NCBI GenBank assembly: GCA_035644935.1
Contig: DASQNO010000055.1
Location: forward strand, 1 to 58,133
DNA length: 58,133 bases
Source: CADCVW01 sp035644935
Lineage (GTDB): Bacteria; Pseudomonadota; Alphaproteobacteria; Sphingomonadales; Sphingomonadaceae
Direction: 5' to 3'
In this document: positions 51,543 to 58,133 of the stretch, one piece after another
Layout: each line of letters opens with the position of its first letter
Position numbering within the stretch: the first letter of the stretch is position 1
Notes under the pieces: model-generated
Told to the model about the DNA's origin: nothing
The model's input: the letters and a program-made list of their open reading frames with translations, nothing else
The model's database searches: none
Translations under genes and position numbers: made by a program

Positions 51543-52478
51543 ATGAAACTCCTCGCCGGCAACTCCAACCCGCCACTGGCGGCCGCGATCAGCCATTATC
51601 TCGAAATTCCGCTTACCGACGCCAGCGTCCGCCGCTTCGCCGACGAGGAGATCTTCGTCGAGATCCAGGACAATGTCCGGGGCGAGGACGTGTTCGTGGT
51701 GCAGTCCACCAGCTACCCCGCCAACGACAATCTCATGGAGCTGCTGATCTGCATCGACGCGCTGAAGCGCTCGTCGGCCAGGCGGATCACGGCGGTGATG
51801 CCCTATTTCGGCTACGCGCGGCAGGACCGCAAACCGGGGCCGCGCACGCCGATCTCGGCCAAGCTGGTCGCCAATTTGATCACCGTCGCGGGCGCGGACC
51901 GCGTGCTGTCGATGGATCTGCACGCCGGGCAGATCCAGGGCTTCTTCGATATCCCGACGGACAATCTCTACGGCGCGCCGGTGATGAGCGCCGACATCCG
52001 GGCGCGCTTTCCGGTGGAAAACGTCACGGTGGTGTCGCCAGATGTCGGGGGCGTCGTGCGCGCCCGCTCGCTCGCCAAGCGGCTCAGCAACGCGCCGCTG
52101 GCGATCGTCGACAAGCGGCGCGAAAAAGCCGGCGAATCGGAAGTCATGAACATCATCGGCGACGTCGCGGGCCGCTTCTGCATCCTGATCGACGACATGG
52201 TCGATTCGGGCGGCACGCTCTGCAATGCGGCGGCCGCTTTGAAGGCGGCGGGCGCGCTGGAGGTCATCGCCTATGCCAGTCACGGCGTGCTGTCGGGCGG
52301 CGCCGTGGCACGAATCGAGGCCTCGCAGCTGCTGGAGGTGGTGGTGACCGATTCGATCGCTGTCCCCGAAGGCGCGAGTGTCGGCGGCAAACTGCGCTAC
52401 CTCAGCATAGCGCCCTTGTTCGCCGAGGCCATTCGGCGCACCGCCGACGAATCCTCCGTTTCGAGTTTGTTCGACTGA
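51543..52478 (+). CDS. prs: Ribose-phosphate pyrophosphokinase
   Basis: PRPP synthetase makes the activated ribose for nucleotide, histidine and NAD synthesis. The 311-residue class I enzyme shows MKLLAGNSNPPLAAAISHYL, FADEEIFVEIQDNVRGEDVF, MPYFGYARQDRKPGPRTPISAK, DLHAGQIQGFFDIPTDNL and the PRPP-binding loop ILIDDMVDSGGTLCNAA. Length and motifs are full. No strong Shine-Dalgarno is visible before the ATG (GGAAG is about 13 nt away). The downstream dehydrogenase overlaps by one base. Confidence 0.95.
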   Translation: MKLLAGNSNPPLAAAISHYLEIPLTDASVRRFADEEIFVEIQDNVRGEDVFVVQSTSYPANDNLMELLICIDALKRSSARRITAVMPYFGYARQDRKPGPRTPISAKLVANLITVAGADRVLSMDLHAGQIQGFFDIPTDNLYGAPVMSADIRARFPVENVTVVSPDVGGVVRARSLAKRLSNAPLAIVDKRREKAGESEVMNIIGDVAGRFCILIDDMVDSGGTLCNAAAALKAAGALEVIAYASHGVLSGGAVARIEASQLLEVVVTDSIAVPEGASVGGKLRYLSIAPLFAEAIRRTADESSVSSLFD

Positions 52479-53152
52479 TGGCAACGGTTCTGATCACAGG
52501 CGCGGGCCGCGGCATCGGTCTCGAATTCGCTCGCCAGTACGCGGCCGACGGACACAGCGTGCTCGCCACCGTGCGCGATCCGGCCGCCGCCACGGAACTG
52601 GCCGCGTTGCCCGGCGACATCGAAGTCCACGCGCTCGACATGACCGATCGCGCGGCCTTGGCCGCCTTTCCCGCGACGCTGGGTGAAGCACCGATCGATA
52701 TCGCCGTGCTCAACGCCGGAGTCGGCGGCACGCGCAGCATGAGCGCAGGCGGCGGCGACGACTGGCTGCGGGTGCTGGAGGTCAACACGGTGGCGCCGAC
52801 GCTGCTGGCGATCGCGCTGCTGCCGCAGCTGCGCGCCGCCGGTGGGCGCGCGGTGGCGATCACCAGCCAGATGGGCAGCATCGCCGACAACGGATCGGGC
52901 GGATATCTCGACTATCGCTCGTCCAAGGCCGCGCTCAACGCCGCCTGGGTGTCGCTGGGTTTGGAATGGAAGGCTGAGCCCGTGGCGCTCGGGCTGCTGC
53001 ATCCGGGATGGGTCAAGACCGACATGGGCGGGCCGGGCGCACCGACGACCCCGGCGGACAGCGTCGCGGGCATGCGGCGCGTCATCGACGACCTTAGCCC
53101 CGGCGCGGGCTGCCCGTTCATGGACTTCCGGGGCAAGACGCTTCCCTGGTAG
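52478..53152 (+). CDS. Short-chain dehydrogenase/reductase
   Basis: A 224-residue Rossmann-fold oxidoreductase. The cofactor motif TGAGRGIGLEFARQYA is at the N-terminus, followed by VLNAGVGG (the NAG motif) and the catalytic Ser-Tyr-Lys as AITSQMGSIADN and YLDYRSSKAALNAAW. The Asp/Arg after strand 2 (TVRDPAA) allows NADP preference, though not firmly. The C-terminus GCPFMDFRGKTLPW is typical of a compact csgA-like SDR group. The start shares one base with the prs stop (TGATG). The substrate is unknown. Confidence 0.92.
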   Translation: MATVLITGAGRGIGLEFARQYAADGHSVLATVRDPAAATELAALPGDIEVHALDMTDRAALAAFPATLGEAPIDIAVLNAGVGGTRSMSAGGGDDWLRVLEVNTVAPTLLAIALLPQLRAAGGRAVAITSQMGSIADNGSGGYLDYRSSKAALNAAWVSLGLEWKAEPVALGLLHPGWVKTDMGGPGAPTTPADSVAGMRRVIDDLSPGAGCPFMDFRGKTLPW

Positions 53153-53184
53153 TGGGCCGACCGGCTTAGTGGTTGCGCCCGCGC

Positions 53185-53240
53185 GGCCGGGCTCCTAAAG
53201 GCACACCTTTCCACCTTCGGAAAATACCGACCGCCCGGCC
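53185..53240 (+). promoter_or_regulatory. Structured leader upstream of rpmI-rplT
   Basis: Perfect 8-bp arms GGCCGGGC (53185-53192) and GCCCGGCC (53233-53240) enclose an inner hairpin AAAGG-CACA-CCTTT (53197-53210). The 152-bp gap before rpmI is free of genes. Ribosomal protein genes are often controlled through such leaders; L20 control here is inference. Confidence 0.5.
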
Positions 53241-53304
53241 AGTGTGGGCTGCCGTGGCTGTTCGCGAAACGTCGCGCTTCCAAGCGCAACACAAGGAGAC
53301 GAAA

Positions 53305-53511
53305 ATGCCCAAGTTGAAGACCAAGAGCGGGGTCAAGAAGCGATTCAAGATCACCGCGTCCGGCCTCGTCAAGCATGGCGTCGTCGGCAAGCGCCACCGC
53401 CTGACGCATCACAGCGCCAAGTATATTCGCCAGAACCGCGGCACGTCCGTGATCTCCGCCCCCGACGCGCGGACGATCAAGCTGTGGGCGCCTTACGGAT
53501 TGGGCAAGTAG
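53305..53511 (+). CDS. rpmI: Ribosomal protein bL35
   Basis: A 68-residue large-subunit protein: MPKLKTKSGVKKRFKITASG followed by VKHGVVGKRHRLTHHSAKY and a C-terminus ending LWAPYGLGK. AAGGAG is placed ideally before the ATG. It is slightly extended at the C-terminus, as is common in alphaproteobacteria. rplT starts one base after its stop. The canonical partner infC is not next to it (it is at 23700). Confidence 0.97.
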   Translation: MPKLKTKSGVKKRFKITASGLVKHGVVGKRHRLTHHSAKYIRQNRGTSVISAPDARTIKLWAPYGLGK

Positions 53512-53512
53512 G

Positions 53513-53893
53513 ATGGCGCGCGTCAAACGCGGCGTCACCACGCACGCCAAGCACAAGCGCATCCTGGACCAGGCGAAGGGCTATTACGGCCGTCGCAAGA
53601 ACACGATCCGCATCGCCCGCCAGGCCGTCGAAAAGGCCGGGCAGTACGCCTATCGCGACCGCAAAGTTAAGAAGCGCTCGTTCCGCGCCCTGTGGATCCA
53701 GCGCATCAACGCCGCCGTGCGTATGGAGGGTCTGACCTACGGCCAGTTCATGCACGGGCTGAAGCTGGCCGGGGTCGATCTGGACCGCAAGGTCCTGGCC
53801 GACATCGCCATGCACGAGGCCGACGCGTTCCGCGGCATCGTCGCGCAGGCCCGCCAGGCACTGCCCGCCGAACCCGAGGCGCTCGCCGCCTAA
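53513..53893 (+). CDS. rplT: Ribosomal protein bL20
   Basis: A 126-residue basic protein needed early in 50S assembly: MARVKRGVTTHAKHKRILDQ, GYYGRRKNTIRIARQAVEK, YAYRDRKVKKRSFRALWIQR and INAAVRMEGLTYGQFMHGLK. The C-terminal tail DAFRGIVAQARQALPAEPEA is standard. In bacteria L20 can repress its own operon by binding the rpmI leader; the structured leader upstream fits that. An intrinsic terminator follows. Confidence 0.97.
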   Translation: MARVKRGVTTHAKHKRILDQAKGYYGRRKNTIRIARQAVEKAGQYAYRDRKVKKRSFRALWIQRINAAVRMEGLTYGQFMHGLKLAGVDLDRKVLADIAMHEADAFRGIVAQARQALPAEPEALAA

Positions 53894-53918
53894 CGGCTGG
53901 TTCCAGCGAAGCAACAAG

Positions 53919-53952
53919 AGCGCGGGCGGCCACAAGGCTCCCCGCGCTTTTC
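53919..53952 (+). terminator. Intrinsic terminator after rplT
   Basis: Perfect 8-bp stem AGCGCGGG (53919-53926) / CCCGCGCT (53941-53948) with a 14-nt loop, followed by TTTTCTGT. It separates rpmI-rplT from pheST. Confidence 0.75.
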
Positions 53953-53955
53953 TGT

Positions 53956-54023
53956 GCCCCGGCGTAGGCCGGGGTCCAGTCGTACCATGGTACCACTAGG
54001 CTCCGGCCTACGCCGGAGCACAC
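53956..54023. repeat. Palindromic repeat (family B), first of a tandem pair
   Basis: CCCCGGCGTAGGCCGGGGTC on the left and CTCCGGCCTACGCCGGAG on the right around a small inner palindrome TACCATGGTA. Followed 49 nt later by a second copy. Confidence 0.85.
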
Positions 54024-54071
54024 CTGCGCTTATAGTTTCAGGTATGTGCGCTGATGCAGTTCTGAATTTCA

Positions 54072-54133
54072 TGTACCCCGGCGTAGGCCGGGGTCCAGCG
54101 ACACCGCCGGCACGACCAGGCTCCGGCCTACAC
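54072..54133. repeat. Palindromic repeat (family B), second of a tandem pair
   Basis: CCCCGGCGTAGGCCGGGGTC on the left and GGCTCCGGCCTACACC on the right; the right arm has a mismatch (TACACC for TACGCC). With the first copy it fills the 292-bp gap between rplT and pheS; nothing else is visible in that gap apart from the terminator. Confidence 0.82.
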
Positions 54134-54185
54134 CAAAGCCGTAAACCCTTCGCATTGACGGGTGCGCACCTGCGAAAGTCGCCTT

Positions 54186-55277
54186 ATGGAACTTCGCATG
54201 AAACTTCTCGAAACTTCATACGAAGAGCTTGTCGGCGCGGCGCACGCGGCGCCCGATCTCGCGGCTTTGGAAGCGATACGGATCGACGCGCTGGGCAAGA
54301 GCGGCAAGGTAACCGCCCTGCTCAAGACCCTCGGCGCCATGACGCCGGAAGAGCGGCAACAGCAGGGTCCCCGTATCCAGGCGCTGAGAACCGCCGTCGC
54401 CGACGCCATCGCCAGCCGCAAGGCCGCGCTTGAAGCGGAGGACCTGAACCGCCGCCTCGCGACCGAGCGGCTCGACATGACGTTGCCCGTCGATCCCGCT
54501 CCACGTGGAACGGTGCACCCGGTCAGCCAGGTCATGGACGAGCTCGCGGAAATCTTCGCCGATCTCGGTTTCGCGGTCGCGGAAGGGCCGGAGATCGAGG
54601 ACGACTGGCACAACTTCACCGCGCTCAACATCCCCGAACATCACCCCGCGCGGGCGATGCACGACACCTTCTACTTCGACCGCAACGATTCAGAGAAACG
54701 GCGCATGCTGCTGCGCACCCACACCTCGCCCGTGCAGATCCGCACGATGATGACCCAGAAGCCGCCCATCCGCATCATCGCGCCGGGGCGCACCTATCGC
54801 TCGGACAGCGACGCCACGCACACACCGATGTTCCATCAGCTGGAAGGGCTGGTAATCGACCGCGGCATCCACCTCGGCCACCTCAAATGGACGCTGGAGA
54901 CCTTCCTCAAGGCGTTCTTCGAGACCGACGACATCCACCTGCGGCTGCGGCCGAGCTATTTCCCCTTCACCGAACCGTCGGCGGAGGTCGACGTCGGCTA
55001 CACGCTGATCAAGGGTCAGCGCGTGATCGGCGGCGCCGAAGGTTTCCTCGAGGTGCTGGGCTCCGGCATGGTGCACCCCAAGGTGATCGCCGCCTGCGGA
55101 CTCGATCCCGACGAGTATCAGGGCTTCGCCTTCGGCTGCGGGATCGACCGGCTGGCGATGCTCAAATACGGCATGGACGACCTGCGCGCCTTCTTCGACG
55201 GCGACCTGCGCTGGCTGCGCCACTACGGCTTCCCCGCGCTTGCGGTGCCCACCCTGAGCGGCGGAGTCGGCGCATGA
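54186..55277 (+). CDS. pheS: Phenylalanyl-tRNA synthetase, alpha subunit
   Basis: The alpha subunit carries the catalytic site of the alpha2-beta2 enzyme. The 363-residue protein has a coiled-coil N-terminus (ALGKSGKVTALLKTLGAMTP), motif 2 region TSPVQIRTMMTQKPPIRI with PGRTYRSDSDATHTPMFHQ, LRLRPSYFPFTEPSAEVDV and motif 3 FGCGIDRLAMLKYGMDDLR. Start choice is not certain: ATG 54186 gives MELRMKLLETSYEEL; 54198 and a GTG at 54162 are alternatives, none with a strong Shine-Dalgarno. pheT starts 166 nt downstream, separated by a palindromic repeat. Confidence 0.94.
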   Translation: MELRMKLLETSYEELVGAAHAAPDLAALEAIRIDALGKSGKVTALLKTLGAMTPEERQQQGPRIQALRTAVADAIASRKAALEAEDLNRRLATERLDMTLPVDPAPRGTVHPVSQVMDELAEIFADLGFAVAEGPEIEDDWHNFTALNIPEHHPARAMHDTFYFDRNDSEKRRMLLRTHTSPVQIRTMMTQKPPIRIIAPGRTYRSDSDATHTPMFHQLEGLVIDRGIHLGHLKWTLETFLKAFFETDDIHLRLRPSYFPFTEPSAEVDVGYTLIKGQRVIGGAEGFLEVLGSGMVHPKVIAACGLDPDEYQGFAFGCGIDRLAMLKYGMDDLRAFFDGDLRWLRHYGFPALAVPTLSGGVGA

Positions 55278-55293
55278 AGGAGACGATCACCAT

Positions 55294-55436
55294 GTCCTCC
55301 CCAGCATTGGCTGGGGAGGGGGACCATTCCGGCAAAGCCGGAATGGTGGAGGGGTTTTGCAGTGAGAAGGCTTCGCGCTGCAAAACCCCTCCACCAGCTT
55401 CGCTGGTCCCCCTCCCCGAGAAAACTCGGGGAGGAC
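55294..55436. repeat. Palindromic repeat (family A) between pheS and pheT
   Basis: GTCCTCCCCAGCATTGGCTG on the left and CCCCGAGAAAACTCGGGGAG on the right, with the inner hairpin CATTCCGGCAAAGCCGGAAT and the core GGTGGAGGGGTTTTGCAG plus its inverse. It takes up nearly the entire pheS-pheT gap, ending 7 nt before the pheT ATG. Confidence 0.88.
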
Positions 55437-55443
55437 GAATTCG

Positions 55444-57807
55444 ATGAAGTTCACTCTTTCCTGGCTGAAGGAGCATCTGGAGACGGATGCGTCGCCTTCA
55501 ACCATCGCCGAAACCCTCACCCGCATCGGACTGGAGGTCGAAAGCGTCCACAACGGCGCGGAGGCGCTGGCGCCGTTCGTGATCGCGCGCGTGCTCACCG
55601 CCGCCCCGCATCCGCAGGCGGACAAATTGCGCCTGCTCAGCGTCGATGCGGGCACGGGCGCGCCGATCCCCGTGGTCTGCGGAGCGCCCAATGCGCGCGA
55701 AGGGCTGGTCGGCGTGTTCGGCGGACCTGGTGCCTACGTTCCCGGCACCGGTATTACGCTGGGCGCAGCGACGATCCGCGGCGTCGAGAGCCGCGGCATG
55801 ATGTGCTCGTCGCGCGAGTTGCAGCTCGGCGACGACCATGCCGGCATTATCGAACTCCCCGCCGACGCGCCCGTGGGCACGCCTTACGCCGCCTGGGCGG
55901 GGCTGGACGACCCGGTGTTCGACATCGCCGTGACCCCCAATCGCGGCGACGCGCTGGGCGTGCACGGCATCGCCCGCGACCTCGCGGCGGCGGGGCTGGG
56001 AACGCTGAAGGCCGACACCAGCGAGCACGAAGCGATGAGCTTCGGCCCACCGCCGCAGGTCCGCACGGACGACCCCGTCGGCTGCCCCGCCTTCTACGCG
56101 CAGGTCGTGCGCGGCGTCCGTAACGGCCCCTCCCCCGACTGGCTGCAGCGCCAGTTGCTCAGCGTCGGCCTGCGCCCGATCTCGCTGCTGGTCGACATCA
56201 CCAACTACATCACGATCGGCTGGGGCCGACCGCTTCATGTGTACGATCTTGCAGAAATTTCAGGCCCCCTCGTTGCCCGCAAAGCCCGCGCCGGCGAAAC
56301 GCTGGAGGCGCTCAACGGCAAGACCTACGCGTTGAACGAGACCATGACCGTCATCGCCGACGACGTGGCGGTGCACGACATCGGCGGCATCATGGGCGGA
56401 CTGCATTCGGGCGTCAGCGACACCACCACCGACGTACTGATCGAATGCGCCTACTTCGACCCGGAAACCATCGCGCGCACCGGCCAGGCGCTCGGCCTGA
56501 CGTCCGACGCGCGCGCGCGGTTCGAACGCGGCGTCGATTCCGGGTTTCTGGAAGACGGACTGGCGCTGGCGTCGGGGATGATCCTGGGGCTGGCGGGCGG
56601 CTCCGCGTCCGAGCCGTGCCGCGCCGGCGCGCCGCCCTCAGGCCGCGCGACGATCGCCTACGATCCCACGCGCGTTGAAAGCCTCGCCGGGATGAGCGTG
56701 GATGCCGACGAGCAGCGGCGCATATTGGCGCGGCTGGGCTTCGAAGTCGATGCGAACTGGCACGTGCGGCCGCCCAGCTGGCGCCGCGATGTCGACGGTC
56801 CCGCCGACATCGTCGAGGAAATCGTCCGCATCGTCGGCATCGACAGGGTGCCGTCCGTGCCCCTGCCCCGCGCGCCGGGTGTCGCCACGCCCACCGCGAC
56901 GCCGATGCAGCGGCTCGAACGCCGCGTCCGCCGGACGGCGGCGGCGCGGGGGATGTACGAGGCGGTGACCTGGAGCTTCATCTCCCCGGCGGGGGCGGAC
57001 GCGTTCGGCGGCGGCGCCTGGACGCTGGCCAACCCGATCAGCGCCGAGATGAAGGTCATGCGCCCGTCTCTGCTGCCGGGGCTGATGGCGGCGGCGCGGC
57101 GCAACCGCGCGCGGGGCGAGACCTCCGTGCGCTTGTTCGAGGTCGGGCGCCGCTACGAAGGCGACCGCGAGCGATTGACGCTTGGGCTGGTGCTCGCGGG
57201 TGATCGCAGCCCGCGCGGGTGGCGGAACGGCCGGGCCGTCCCGTTCGACACCTTCGATGCCAAGGCGGAAGCGCTGGCGCTGCTCGAGGCCGCCGGAGCG
57301 CCCGCGAGCGCGCAAGCGACGGCGGGCGCGCCGGGCTGGTTCCACCCCGCGCGGAGCGGGCAGATCAGCCTCGGCCGCAAAGTGCTGGCGGCCTTCGGCG
57401 AGCTGCACCCGGCGACCGCGCGCGCGCTGGACATCGACGGTCCGGTCGTCGCCGCGGAGATCTTCCTCGATGCGGTTCCCATGCCCCGCTCGGCCAGCCG
57501 ACGCCGCGCGCCTTTCGCGCCGCCCGTGCAACAGGCGGTTTCACGCGACTTCGCGTTCCTGATAGCGGCCGATGTCGAGGCGGAGACGTTGGTGCGTGCC
57601 GTTCGCGGCGCCGACAAGGCGCGGATCGCCGATGTCCGTCTGTTCGATCGCTTTACCGGCTCGGGCGTCGCCGAAGGCATGCAGTCGCTGGCGGTGGAAG
57701 TGACGCTGCAGCCTGACGCGAGGAGCTTCACGGAGGCCGACATCAGCGAGATCTCGGCGCAGATCGTCGCGGCAGCAGCGAAGGTGGGCGCGCAATTGCG
57801 GAGCTAA
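55444..57807 (+). CDS. pheT: Phenylalanyl-tRNA synthetase, beta subunit
   Basis: The 787-residue beta subunit. In order: N-terminal MKFTLSWLKEHLETDASPS, the EMAP/tRNA-binding domain (VLTAAPHPQADKLRLLSVD, MMCSSRELQLGDDHAG), the B3/B4 editing domain (DDPVGCPAFYAQVVRGV), the B5 domain (IVEEIVRIVGIDRVPSVPLP), the catalytic-like region (EMKVMRPSLLPGLMAAARRN) and the C-terminal FDX-ACB domain (RDFAFLIADVE type, RLFDRFTGSGVAEGMQS). All domains are intact. GGAGGA, supplied by the right end of the repeat, lies about seven bases before the ATG and may serve as its ribosome site. Confidence 0.96.
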   Translation: MKFTLSWLKEHLETDASPSTIAETLTRIGLEVESVHNGAEALAPFVIARVLTAAPHPQADKLRLLSVDAGTGAPIPVVCGAPNAREGLVGVFGGPGAYVPGTGITLGAATIRGVESRGMMCSSRELQLGDDHAGIIELPADAPVGTPYAAWAGLDDPVFDIAVTPNRGDALGVHGIARDLAAAGLGTLKADTSEHEAMSFGPPPQVRTDDPVGCPAFYAQVVRGVRNGPSPDWLQRQLLSVGLRPISLLVDITNYITIGWGRPLHVYDLAEISGPLVARKARAGETLEALNGKTYALNETMTVIADDVAVHDIGGIMGGLHSGVSDTTTDVLIECAYFDPETIARTGQALGLTSDARARFERGVDSGFLEDGLALASGMILGLAGGSASEPCRAGAPPSGRATIAYDPTRVESLAGMSVDADEQRRILARLGFEVDANWHVRPPSWRRDVDGPADIVEEIVRIVGIDRVPSVPLPRAPGVATPTATPMQRLERRVRRTAAARGMYEAVTWSFISPAGADAFGGGAWTLANPISAEMKVMRPSLLPGLMAAARRNRARGETSVRLFEVGRRYEGDRERLTLGLVLAGDRSPRGWRNGRAVPFDTFDAKAEALALLEAAGAPASAQATAGAPGWFHPARSGQISLGRKVLAAFGELHPATARALDIDGPVVAAEIFLDAVPMPRSASRRRAPFAPPVQQAVSRDFAFLIAADVEAETLVRAVRGADKARIADVRLFDRFTGSGVAEGMQSLAVEVTLQPDARSFTEADISEISAQIVAAAAKVGAQLRS

Positions 57808-57840
57808 GGTTGCCGGAGTGATGCGGACTTAGCTCTCTTT

Positions 57841-57932
57841 GTCATCGCGAGCGTAGCGCGGCGATCCAGCTTCGTGGCCACCGCAGGATGCCGGCGTGGA
57901 TTGCCGCGTCGCCTTCGGCTCCTCGCAATGAC
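57841..57932. repeat. Palindromic intergenic repeat (family G)
   Basis: GTCATCGCGAGCGTAGCGCG on the left and the matching CTCCTCGCAATGAC on the right, with GGCGATCCAG paired to TGGATTGCCG. Repeats beginning with this motif are widespread in proteobacteria. It lies in the convergent gap between pheT and the acyltransferase gene. Confidence 0.75.
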
Positions 57933-57949
57933 CCATAAATGGCAAAACC

Positions 57950-58133
57950 TTAGCTTGGCGACGTCTCCAGCACGTTGATCGCGGCATGGACTCGCGCTTC
58001 GATCTCGTCGCGCTTCAACCCTGGCGGGATCGGCGCCCCGAAGCGGAAGCGGATCATGCCCGGGCGCTTAACGAAGCCGCGCGGCCAGGCGCGACCGCTG
58101 TCCGTCGCGAGCGGAACCACTGGCAACCCTAGC
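57950..58133 (-). CDS. 1-acyl-glycerol-3-phosphate acyltransferase (PlsC-like), C-terminal end only
   Basis: Only the last 61 codons are in the window; the start is beyond the right edge. The visible segment reads LPVVPLATDSGRAWPRGF, then KRPGMIRFRFGAPIPPGL and KRDEIEARVHAAINVLE, which matches the C-terminal part of PlsC enzymes (phosphatidate synthesis), where P-V-V-P-L-A and the later I-R-F-R-F-G-x-P-I-P are conserved. The HX4D catalytic motif is outside the window. The gene converges on pheT with a palindromic repeat between. Confidence 0.82.
   Translation of the reverse strand, partial: LGLPVVPLATDSGRAWPRGFVKRPGMIRFRFGAPIPPGLKRDEIEARVHAAINVLETSPS

Noticed and set aside
54134..54200. Phe-rich leader peptide attenuator before pheS
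   Set aside because: No short frame with consecutive Phe codons and no terminator/antiterminator pair. The palindromes there are family B repeats.
17561..55436. Possible CRISPR array from repeated palindromes
   Set aside because: Copies are scattered tens of kilobases apart, not regularly spaced with unique spacers, and no cas genes are present.

Overview
This is a gene-dense, high-GC stretch of chromosome from an alphaproteobacterium, most likely of the Sphingomonadales (Sphingomonas or a close relative). I base that on the protein sequences (RibB with a RibX-like C-terminus, COQ9, the ubiquinol-cytochrome c chaperone, DUF177, a large TonB-dependent receptor with an EIIITATRR plug start, sphingomonad-style IF-3 and SufC) and on several families of palindromic intergenic repeats of the type common in sphingomonads. 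There is no phage, IS element, CRISPR array, rRNA or tRNA that I can support; this is core chromosome rather than an island.

Layout. 0-3 kb: a SUF iron-sulfur operon on the minus strand (Rrf2 regulator, sufB, a small unknown gene, sufC running off the edge). 3-10 kb: a DUF885 lipoprotein, pyrD, gamma-glutamyltransferase and an acyl-CoA synthetase. 9.9-14.7 kb (minus): two tandem paralogous lipoproteins, gloB-gloA, a TPR protein, an alpha/beta hydrolase and a dicarboxylate/amino-acid symporter. 15-21 kb: an M61-like protease, a stand-alone TonB C-terminal domain protein, an M48 protease with a DUF898 membrane protein, and a diguanylate cyclase. 21.5-27.6 kb: thrS, infC, a TonB-dependent receptor and a tiny glycine-zipper protein. 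27.9-36.3 kb: glnD, mutS, a hicAB toxin-antitoxin pair and maeB. 36.4-43.7 kb: bamE, a cytochrome bc1 chaperone with yceD/DUF177, ssb, feoAB under two Fur-like boxes, COQ9, an EamA transporter and an Old Yellow Enzyme. 43.8-48.2 kb (minus): riboflavin genes ribD-ribE-ribB-ribH, with a small membrane protein and a TonB-family protein upstream. 48.3-58.1 kb: gltX, nadE, prs, a short-chain dehydrogenase, rpmI-rplT, pheS-pheT and the end of a plsC-like acyltransferase.

The most notable observations are these. (1) The riboflavin enzyme RibB carries an N-terminal Cro/CI-type helix-turn-helix, and its gene is preceded by a promoter whose 16-nt spacer is exactly a palindrome (TCACATTGCGATGTGA), with a -10 box so close to the ATG that the transcript should be leaderless. 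This suggests a self-regulating enzyme. (2) A palindromic repeat element is inserted in frame in sufC and adds about 39 residues to an essential ATPase; a second copy is intergenic at 36.3 kb. (3) Palindromic repeats sit at six of the seven convergent gene junctions and also inside the thrS-infC and pheS-pheT units. (4) infC appears to start at a rare ATA codon, and rpmI has a structured leader.

All functions are read from sequence motifs and family knowledge. No database search was possible.
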